Assembly (NCBI GenBank): GCA_016790475.1
Contig: JAEUOX010000190.1
Coordinates: 1 to 43,041 of the forward strand
Source of the DNA: Rhodoferax sp.
Lineage (GTDB): Bacteria; Pseudomonadota; Gammaproteobacteria; Burkholderiales; Burkholderiaceae_C
Direction of reading: 5' to 3'
DNA: 43,041 bases
Made by a program: the position numbers and the translations under genes. Each line of letters begins with the position of its first letter. Position 1 is the first letter of the stretch. Shown here piece after piece: positions 37,691-43,041 of this stretch. The notes under the pieces were generated by a model. The model was not told the origin of the DNA. It ran no database searches and was given only the letters and a program-made list of their open reading frames with translations.

Positions 37691-37899
37691 TTGGACGCTC
37701 CTTGCGCAGCCGCGCTCTTCTTCTCGGCCAGAATGGTCTTCGCACGGGCGATGTCACGCCGGGTCGAACGCAGCGTGGCCGTGTTGTTCAGTTGTTGCGT
37801 GGCCTTTTGCATGCGCAGGCCGAAATGGGCCTTTTGCAGCGCCTTGACTTCGGCTTCGAGCCCGGCAACGTCTTTTTGGCGTAGTTCAGTAGTTTTCAC
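37687..37899 (-). CDS. rpmC: 50S ribosomal protein L29
   Basis: This 70-residue two-helix protein located near the exit tunnel has [19 protein letters not shown] at the N-terminus and [31 protein letters not shown]. The start is GTG at 37899 rather than ATG. Its Ala/Lys-rich tail is slightly longer than the E. coli protein. Confidence 0.98.
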   Translation of the reverse strand: MKTTELRQKDVAGLEAEVKALQKAHFGLRMQKATQQLNNTATLRSTRRDIARAKTILAEKKSAAAQGASK

Positions 37900-37926
37900 A
37901 GAAGGTGCTCCGTAAGAAGGGTCGCC

Positions 37927-38343
37927 TTATTGGCCGATCATGCGCGCCACGAAGGTAGTGCGCAGCGGCAGCTTGGCGGCAGCCAGGCGGAACGCCTCAC
38001 GCGCCAGATCTTCCGGCACGCCGACGATTTCATACAGGACCTTGCCCGGCTGGATCTCGGCCACGTAGTACTCCGGGTTGCCCTTGCCGTTACCCATCCG
38101 GACTTCGGCGGGCTTCTGCGAGATCGGCTTGTCGGGAAACACGCGGATCCAGATGCGTCCGCCACGCTTGACGTGACGCGAAATGGCACGGCGGGCGGAC
38201 TCGATCTGACGTGCCGTCAGGCGCCCGCGGTCGGTGGACTTCAGACCGAAGTCCCCGAATGCCACGGTGCTGCCGCGCGTAGCCAGGCCGGTATTGCGGC
38301 CTTTCTGCTCCTTGCGGTACTTTCTGCGAGCTGGTTGCAGCAT
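37927..38343 (-). CDS. rplP: 50S ribosomal protein L16
   Basis: This 138-residue protein of the central protuberance and A-site region has [17 protein letters not shown] at the start, [22 protein letters not shown] in the middle and GNPEYYVA later. The RVFPDKP.. loop and MGNGKG are conserved. It lies 27 nt before rpmC. Confidence 0.99.
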   Translation of the reverse strand: MLQPARRKYRKEQKGRNTGLATRGSTVAFGDFGLKSTDRGRLTARQIESARRAISRHVKRGGRIWIRVFPDKPISQKPAEVRMGNGKGNPEYYVAEIQPGKVLYEIVGVPEDLAREAFRLAAAKLPLRTTFVARMIGQ

Positions 38344-38369
38344 ATCTATTCTCCGTAGTTCACGGCCTC

Positions 38370-39266
38370 TTACGAGGCCTTGTTGCCGTCAGCTGCTGCA
38401 GCTGGCGCGCTTACCTTGCGGACGCGCTTAACGGCGGTTTTCTGGGCGTCACCGGCGGTACCTGCGGTGGCTTCGGCCGGCTTGTCGCTGCCATCGGCCG
38501 GAGCGGCATTGCCGCCCAGCGGACGGCGTGCCGGACGGGCACCCGGACGGTCGGAGCCAGGACGCGCGTCGCGGCGCGGGCCGCGCGGGCGGCGCTCTTC
38601 GTCGGCACGCGGCTCGACGGCGGCGGGCAGGTCATTGCGCCCCAGGGTGTCCCCCTTGTAGACCCAGACCTTCACGCCGATCACGCCGTAGGTGGTCTTG
38701 GCTTCCGAGGTGCCGTAATCAATGTCTGCGCGCAGCGTGTGAAGCGGCACGCGACCTTCGCGGTACCACTCGCAACGGGCGATTTCGATGCCGTTCAGGC
38801 GACCCGAGGACATGATCTTGATGCCCAGGGCGCCCAGGCGCATCGCGTTCTGCATGGCGCGCTTCATCGCGCGGCGGAACATGATGCGCTTCTCGAGCTG
38901 CTGGGTGATGCTGTCGGCGATCAGCTTGGCATCGATCTCGGGCTTGCGCACTTCCTCGATGTTGACGGCAACCGGCACGCCCAGCTGCTTGCCGAGTTCA
39001 CGCTTCAGGTTCTCGATGTCCTCGCCCTTCTTGCCGATCACGACGCCCGGGCGCGCCGAGAAGATCGTGATGCGGGCGTTCTTGGCAGGCCGCTCGATCA
39101 GCACGCGCGACACGGAGGCATTCTTCAGCTTGCCCTTGAGGTATTCGCGGACCTTGATGTCTTCGGCCAGCATGCCGGCAAAGTCACGGTCGTTCGCGTA
39201 CCAGCGGGAGGACCAGTTGCGACTGACGGAGAGCCGGAAGCCGGTGGGGTGGATTTTCTGTCCCAT
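38370..39266 (-). CDS. rpsC: 30S ribosomal protein S3 with extended C-terminus
   Basis: This 298-residue S3 has [17 protein letters not shown] at the start, the KH-domain GxxG-type GKKGEDIE and the WVYKGD segment near residue 210 that ends the conserved part. The E. coli protein is about 233 residues; here about 80 extra residues rich in Arg, Pro, Ala and Asp follow, a low-complexity, probably disordered tail. ATG 39266 gives the normal N-terminus; an upstream in-frame ATG 9 codons earlier is rejected because it overlaps rplV. Confidence 0.97.
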   Translation of the reverse strand: MGQKIHPTGFRLSVSRNWSSRWYANDRDFAGMLAEDIKVREYLKGKLKNASVSRVLIERPAKNARITIFSARPGVVIGKKGEDIENLKRELGKQLGVPVAVNIEEVRKPEIDAKLIADSITQQLEKRIMFRRAMKRAMQNAMRLGALGIKIMSSGRLNGIEIARCEWYREGRVPLHTLRADIDYGTSEAKTTYGVIGVKVWVYKGDTLGRNDLPAAVEPRADEERRPRGPRRDARPGSDRPGARPARRPLGGNAAPADGSDKPAEATAGTAGDAQKTAVKRVRKVSAPAAAADGNKAS

Positions 39267-39282
39267 GTTTTCCAGGCCCTTT

Positions 39283-39612
39283 TCAGTTGCCAACCGTCAC
39301 GTACACATGGCACGTGGGTTTTCTGATTTGATTGCCACGACCTTTGGCGCGGGCCGTGAAGCGCTTGAGGGAGGCGCCTTGCTCGACGTAGATCGTCTTG
39401 ACCTTCAGTTCGTCGATGTCGGCACCGTCGTTGTGCTCCGCGTTCGCGATGGCGGACTCCAGGACCTTCTTGATGATCACGGCGGCCTTCTTCTGCGTGA
39501 ACTGCAGGATGTTGAGCGCCTGATCCACCTTCTTGCCGCGAATCAGGTCTGCCACCAGGCGACCCTTGTCCACCGACAGGCGCACGCCGCGCAGGGATGC
39601 TTTAGTTTCCAT
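39283..39612 (-). CDS. rplV: 50S ribosomal protein L22
   Basis: This 109-residue protein lines the exit tunnel and is a site of macrolide resistance mutations in other bacteria. Seen: [33 protein letters not shown] and the beta-hairpin tip [13 protein letters not shown]-type sequence ([15 protein letters not shown]). Normal length, 9 nt after rpsS. Confidence 0.99.
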   Translation of the reverse strand: METKASLRGVRLSVDKGRLVADLIRGKKVDQALNILQFTQKKAAVIIKKVLESAIANAEHNDGADIDELKVKTIYVEQGASLKRFTARAKGRGNQIRKPTCHVYVTVGN

Positions 39613-39621
39613 GGTGTTGCC

Positions 39622-39900
39622 TTACTTTCGCACGACTTTCTTGTCGGCCGGGTGACCCTTGAACGTCCGGGTGAGCGCGAACTCGCCCAGCTTGTGGCCC
39701 ACCATCTGATCGGTGATGTACACCGGCACATGCTGCTTGCCGTTGTGCACGGCAATCGTCAGGCCGATGAACTCGGGCAGGATCATCGAACGGCGCGACC
39801 AGGTCTTGATGGGCTTCTTGTCCTTGCTGGTCACCGCCTTGTCGGCCTTGGCCGCCAGGTGATGGTCGACGAACGGGCCCTTCTTGAGAGAACGTGTCAT
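39622..39900 (-). CDS. rpsS: 30S ribosomal protein S19
   Basis: This 92-residue head protein of the small subunit starts with [14 protein letters not shown] and continues with [29 protein letters not shown] and [18 protein letters not shown], all conserved. It lies 12 nt after rplB and 9 nt before rplV. Confidence 0.99.
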   Translation of the reverse strand: MTRSLKKGPFVDHHLAAKADKAVTSKDKKPIKTWSRRSMILPEFIGLTIAVHNGKQHVPVYITDQMVGHKLGEFALTRTFKGHPADKKVVRK

Positions 39901-39912
39901 TTTTCCTGCCCC

Positions 39913-40737
39913 TTACTTCTTGCGACGCGACACGATCATGACCTGTGTCCGCTTGTTGTTGCGGGTCCGGTAACCCTTGGTCAGGTTACCCCACGGATCC
40001 ACCGGATGGCGCCCTTCGCCGGTCTTGCCCTCGCCACCACCGTGCGGGTGATCGATCGGGTTCATCACGACACCGCGGACGGTCGGGCGGATGCCCATCC
40101 AGCGCTTGACACCGGCCTTGCCCAGACGGCGCAGGCTGTGCTCTTCATTGGCCACCTGGCCGATCGTGGCACGGCAGTCGATGTGGATCTTGCGCACTTC
40201 GCCCGAACGCATCCGGACCTGTGCATAGGTACCTTCACGCGCCAGCAGCGTGGCCGATGCCCCCGCCGAACGCACGACCTGCGCACCCTTGCCGACCTGC
40301 AGCTCGATGCAGTGGATGATCGAGCCGACCGGAATGTTGCGGATCGGCAGCGTGTTGCCGACGCGGATCGGCGCTTCGGATCCGTTCAGGATGCTCGCGC
40401 CGACTTCCAGGCCCCGGGGGGCGATGATGTAGCGGCGCTCACCGTCGGCATAGCAGACCAGGGCCAGATGCGCGGAACGGTTCGGGTCGTACTCGATGCG
40501 CTCGACCTTCGCCGGAATGCCATCCTTGGCGCGACGGAAGTCGACCACTCGGTAGTGGTGCTTGTGACCACCACCCTTGTGCCGGGTCGTGATGTGGCCG
40601 TTGTTGTTGCGGCCGGCCTGCTGGAACTGCGGCTCCAGCAGGGGCGCATAGCCCTCACCCTTGTGCAGGTGATCGCGGGAGATCTTCACGACGCCACGGC
40701 GACCGGGCGAGGTGGGTTTCATCTTGATGACAGCCAT
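39913..40737 (-). CDS. rplB: 50S ribosomal protein L2
   Basis: This 274-residue protein is needed for subunit association and peptidyl-transferase centre folding. Seen: [16 protein letters not shown], the central OB and SH3-like domains, and the C-terminal [18 protein letters not shown] loop carrying the conserved His. Normal length. It begins 2 nt after the rplW stop. Confidence 0.99.
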   Translation of the reverse strand: MAVIKMKPTSPGRRGVVKISRDHLHKGEGYAPLLEPQFQQAGRNNNGHITTRHKGGGHKHHYRVVDFRRAKDGIPAKVERIEYDPNRSAHLALVCYADGERRYIIAPRGLEVGASILNGSEAPIRVGNTLPIRNIPVGSIIHCIELQVGKGAQVVRSAGASATLLAREGTYAQVRMRSGEVRKIHIDCRATIGQVANEEHSLRRLGKAGVKRWMGIRPTVRGVVMNPIDHPHGGGEGKTGEGRHPVDPWGNLTKGYRTRNNKRTQVMIVSRRKK

Positions 40738-40739
40738 GG

Positions 40740-41054
40740 TTATGCAGCCTCCCCAGCCAGGTTGAGTTCTTGACCGGGCTTGAGCGTCACGTACGCCTTG
40801 CGGATGTTGTCGCGCCGGCCGAAGGACTTGCCGAAGCGCTTGGCCTTGCCCTTGGTGTTGACGACCGACACGCCCTTGACCTCGACCTTGAACATCAGCT
40901 CGACAGCAGCCTTGATTTCCGGCTTGGTCGCGTTCTGCAGGACCTTGAAGGTCACCGAATTGCTTTTCTCCGCGATCATCGTGGCCTTCTCGGACACGAT
41001 CGGCGCCACAAGCACCTGCATCAGGCGGCTTTCATCGAATTTGACGGCGCTCAT
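40740..41054 (-). CDS. rplW: 50S ribosomal protein L23
   Basis: This 104-residue exit-tunnel protein is the docking site for trigger factor and SRP. Seen: [24 protein letters not shown], the [11 protein letters not shown] helix and a basic loop [13 protein letters not shown]. The ATG at 41054 overlaps the rplD stop as ATGA. Confidence 0.99.
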   Translation of the reverse strand: MSAVKFDESRLMQVLVAPIVSEKATMIAEKSNSVTFKVLQNATKPEIKAAVELMFKVEVKGVSVVNTKGKAKRFGKSFGRRDNIRKAYVTLKPGQELNLAGEAA

Positions 41055-41671
41055 GCGAACATCTCCTTGAGCTGGTCCATCGCGGCGCGGGTCACCAGCA
41101 CCTTGCGGTAGTGGACCAGCGAGACCGGATCGGCGTAGCGGGGTTCCACCACCAGCACGTTGACCAGGTTGCGCGATGCGAGGTACAGGTTCTCGTCGAC
41201 TTCCTCGGCGATCACCATCACGGATTCCAGGTTCATCGCCTTGAAGCGGGCAGCCAGCGGCTTCGTCTTCGGGGACTCGACCTTCAGCGAGTCGACGACG
41301 GCCAGGCGGCCTTCGCGCGCCAGCTGCGAGAAGATCGAGGCCATGCCGGCCCGGTACATCTTCTTGTTGATCTTCTGGCCGAAGTTTTCGTCCGGCATGT
41401 TCGGGAAGATGCGACCACCGCCGCGCCACAGCGGCGAGGAGGTCATACCGGCACGTGCGCGGCCGGTACCCTTCTGCTTGAACGGCTTCTTGGTGGTGTG
41501 CTTGACCTGTTCACGGTCTTTCTGGGCACGCGTGCCCTGGCGGGCATTGGCCTGGTAGGCCACCACGACCTGGTGCACCAGGTCTTCGTTGTAGGCGCGG
41601 CCAAACACGGTTTCAGGCGCATCGAACTTGGCGGTCGCCTGGCCCTGGTCATTGAGGAGCTCGAGCTGCAT
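41051..41671 (-). CDS. rplD: 50S ribosomal protein L4
   Basis: This 206-residue L4 has its extended tunnel loop [24 protein letters not shown] and the [16 protein letters not shown] segment. In E. coli L4 represses its own operon by binding the mRNA leader. The ATG shares a base with the rplC stop (TGATG at 41673-41669), so the two are translationally coupled. Confidence 0.99.
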   Translation of the reverse strand: MQLELLNDQGQATAKFDAPETVFGRAYNEDLVHQVVVAYQANARQGTRAQKDREQVKHTTKKPFKQKGTGRARAGMTSSPLWRGGGRIFPNMPDENFGQKINKKMYRAGMASIFSQLAREGRLAVVDSLKVESPKTKPLAARFKAMNLESVMVIAEEVDENLYLASRNLVNVLVVEPRYADPVSLVHYRKVLVTRAAMDQLKEMFA

Positions 41672-42357
41672 CAGTTCGCCCCTTTCTTGGATGCGGTCGT
41701 CGCCTTGGCCTTCACGGCCGGGCGGACGGTCACGAAGCCGCCGGCCGACCCGGGCACGGCGCCCTTGATCAGCAGCAACTGGCGGGCTTCGTCGATACGG
41801 ATGACGTCGAGATTCTGGGTGGTGACGGTCTCGTCGCCCATGTGGCCGGTCATGCGCTTGCCCGGGAACACGCGCCCCGGATCCTGCGCCATGCCGATCG
41901 AGCCCGGAACGTTGTGCGAACGGCTGTTGCCGTGGGACGCACGCTGGGAGCTCATGTTGTGACGCTTGATCGTGCCGGCATAACCCTTGCCGATCGAGGT
42001 GCCCTGCACGTCGACCTTCTGGCCGACGGCGAACACGTCGCCCACCGGCACCGTGGCACCCGCAGCGTACTTGGCGGCGGCATCAGCGGTGACGCGGAAT
42101 TCCTGGATGATCTCGCCGGCTTCGACACCCGCCTTGGCGAGGTGGCCCGCTTGCGGCTTGGTCACGCGAGAGGCCTTGCGTGCACCGAATGTCACCTGCA
42201 GGGCGACATAGCCGTCGTTCTCTTGGGTTTTGACCTGGGTCACGCGGTTGTTGGACACGTCCACCACCGTGACAGGGACAGCGTCCCCATCGTCGGTGAA
42301 CAGGCGCATCATGCCCACCTTGCGACCCAGCAACCCCAGGGAGTTGCTAAGACTCAT
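41671..42357 (-). CDS. rplC: 50S ribosomal protein L3
   Basis: This 228-residue L3 has [27 protein letters not shown] at the N-terminus and the long loop [33 protein letters not shown] reaching the peptidyl-transferase centre; its conserved glutamine (methylated in E. coli) is in this loop. ATG 42357 has GGAG about 9 nt upstream. It is the first gene after a 201-nt gap with its own candidate promoter and structured leader. Confidence 0.99.
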   Translation of the reverse strand: MSLSNSLGLLGRKVGMMRLFTDDGDAVPVTVVDVSNNRVTQVKTQENDGYVALQVTFGARKASRVTKPQAGHLAKAGVEAGEIIQEFRVTADAAAKYAAGATVPVGDVFAVGQKVDVQGTSIGKGYAGTIKRHNMSSQRASHGNSRSHNVPGSIGMAQDPGRVFPGKRMTGHMGDETVTTQNLDVIRIDEARQLLLIKGAVPGSAGGFVTVRPAVKAKATTASKKGAN

Positions 42358-42371
42358 GTTGTTCTCCGTAA

Positions 42372-42418
42372 CTCTCACCGGCGCCACTGCAATTGGTGAC
42401 GCCGTTTTGGCGTGAGAG
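42372..42418 (-). promoter_or_regulatory. Structured mRNA leader of rplC
   Basis: On the minus strand an outer perfect 7-bp stem CTCTCAC/GTGAGAG (42412-42418 with 42372-42378) encloses an 8-nt bulge and an inner 8-bp stem GGCGTCAC/GTGGCGCC with one wobble pair and an 8-nt loop. It ends 14 nt before the rplC ATG, leaving the GGAG outside. Autogenous control by a ribosomal protein (for example L4) is inferred. Confidence 0.55.
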
Positions 42419-42470
42419 ACTGTTGATAAAACCCGCCCGCCCGGCTGGTGCCAGACAAGTCGAGCCCGCG

Positions 42471-42499
42471 AGTATATGCCGTGGCAAACGCTCAGGCAA
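42471..42499 (-). promoter_or_regulatory. Promoter for the rplC-to-rpsQ unit
   Basis: On the minus strand TTGCCT (42494-42499), exactly 17 nt, then TATACT (42471-42476): the best sigma-70-type promoter in the window. Transcription would start near 42464, giving a leader of about 107 nt that includes the rplC hairpin. Confidence 0.65.
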
Positions 42500-42515
42500 G
42501 CAAAATATCGCTGCC

Positions 42516-42535
42516 TGGCGCCTGCCCCGGCGCCA
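42516..42535 (-). terminator. Candidate terminator hairpin after rpsJ
   Basis: On the minus strand TGGCGCC, a 6-nt loop and GGCGCCA form a perfect 7-bp stem 23 nt past the rpsJ stop. ATATTTTG follows after about 7 nt, so the U tract is displaced; it may be a weak or partial terminator of the tuf-rpsJ transcript. Confidence 0.4.
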
Positions 42536-42558
42536 CCGGTCGCCCCGGGGGCACTGGA

Positions 42559-42873
42559 TTACTGCAGCTTGATCTCCACGTCCACGCCGGCCGGGAGGTC
42601 GAGCTTCATCAGCGCGTCCACCGTCTTGTCCGTCGGATCGACGATGTCCATCAGACGCTGGTGCGTGCGGATCTCGAGCTGGTCCCGGCTGGTCTTGTTG
42701 ACGTGCGGAGAGCGCAGGATGTCGAAGCGCTTCATGCGGGTCGGCAGCGGCACCGGACCCTTGACGATCGCACCGGTACGCTTGGCGGTGTCGACGATCT
42801 CGGCGGCGGACTGGTCGATCAGCTTGTAGTCGAAGGCCTTCAGGCGGATGCGGATCTTTTGCTTGGTTGCCAT
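42559..42873 (-). CDS. rpsJ: 30S ribosomal protein S10 (NusE)
   Basis: This 104-residue S10 has [16 protein letters not shown] at the start, GPVPLPTR and [24 protein letters not shown]10 also acts as NusE in antitermination complexes. It follows tuf by 25 nt, suggesting it belongs to the str (rpsL-rpsG-fusA-tuf) transcript, while rplC begins a separate unit. Confidence 0.99.
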   Translation of the reverse strand: MATKQKIRIRLKAFDYKLIDQSAAEIVDTAKRTGAIVKGPVPLPTRMKRFDILRSPHVNKTSRDQLEIRTHQRLMDIVDPTDKTVDALMKLDLPAGVDVEIKLQ

Positions 42874-42898
42874 GGTTGTTCCTTGCGTGCTTCGCGGA

Positions 42899-43041
42899 TC
42901 ACGCGAGGATCTTGGCCACCACGCCGGCGCCCACGGTCTTGCCGCCTTCGCGGATCGCGAAGCGCAGGCCTTCTTCCATGGCGATCGGGTTGATCAGCTT
43001 CACCGTGATCGACACGTTGTCGCCCGGCATCACCATCTCCT
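42899..43041 (-). CDS. tuf: Elongation factor Tu, C-terminal end only
   Basis: The window edge cuts this gene; the last 46 codons are present. They encode the end of EF-Tu domain 3 ([40 protein letters not shown]), an unmistakable match. It delivers aminoacyl-tRNA to the ribosome. Its TGA lies at 42901-42899, 25 nt before rpsJ. Confidence 0.98.
   Translation of the reverse strand, partial: EMVMPGDNVSITVKLINPIAMEEGLRFAIREGGKTVGAGVVAKILA

Overview
The window is a GC-rich, densely packed stretch of a betaproteobacterial chromosome. The F1Fo ATP synthase order (atpI-B-E-F-H-A-G-D-C), the dat-ybeD-lipB-lipA run, the EIIA(Man)-HPr-EI phosphotransferase cluster, tuf-rpsJ followed by an rplC-to-rpsQ block, and a long basic tail on ribosomal protein S3 all fit the order Burkholderiales, most likely a Leptothrix/Rubrivivax/Sphaerotilus- or Comamonadaceae-like organism. 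This is inferred from protein features and gene order; no database search was run. No insertion sequence, prophage or CRISPR array is visible.

Layout. (1) 1-1107: a DUF4143-type ATPase cut by the window edge, with a short perfect inverted repeat before its start. (2) 1192-13709: an accessory catabolic region. It holds an M81 (MlrC-like) metallopeptidase, a divergent five-gene peptide-type ABC importer, and a converging six-gene unit: a DHDPS-family lyase resembling 1-pyrroline-4-hydroxy-2-carboxylate deaminase, a DadA-like FAD oxidoreductase, a small unknown protein, a beta-lactamase-fold serine hydrolase, an alpha/beta hydrolase and an Old Yellow Enzyme. Together they could import and break down peptides or amides carrying hydroxyproline or D-amino acids. 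(3) 13731-18758: tRNA-Arg(CCG), a membrane-anchored cytochrome c5, a conserved unknown protein, a YheT-type hydrolase, an NTF2-like protein, and a LemA-TPM-TPM cassette. (4) 18777-26003: the complete ATP synthase operon on the minus strand, with a clear TATAAT upstream of atpI. (5) 26165-29100: dat-ybeD-lipB-lipA. (6) 29087-33299: a minus-strand unit of putative lipoprotein, MFS transporter, EIIA(Man), HPr and Enzyme I, joined by start/stop overlaps; no sugar-transporting PTS permease is present, so the PTS is probably regulatory. (7) 33375-37293: a degenerate histidine-kinase/receiver-like protein, a DUF4197 protein, a diheme cytochrome c, a GNAT acetyltransferase and a peroxiredoxin. (8) 37421-43041: ribosomal proteins S17, L29, L16, S3, L22, S19, L2, L23, L4, L3, S10, and the 3' end of tuf.

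How it works together. Most of the window is core energy and translation machinery. The least ordinary points are regulatory or sit at operon edges: a separate promoter and structured leader between rpsJ and rplC, a pyrimidine-rich repeat before the atpE ribosome binding site, several starts with a GATAAT box 6-7 nt before ATG (candidate leaderless transcripts), the degenerate signalling protein at 33375-34517, and the catabolic locus in the first 14 kb.

Between genes: no gene-free stretch exceeds 300 bases. The longest are about 200 bp each (2686-2885, between the divergent peptidase and importer, where I see no convincing site, and 42358-42558, described below).
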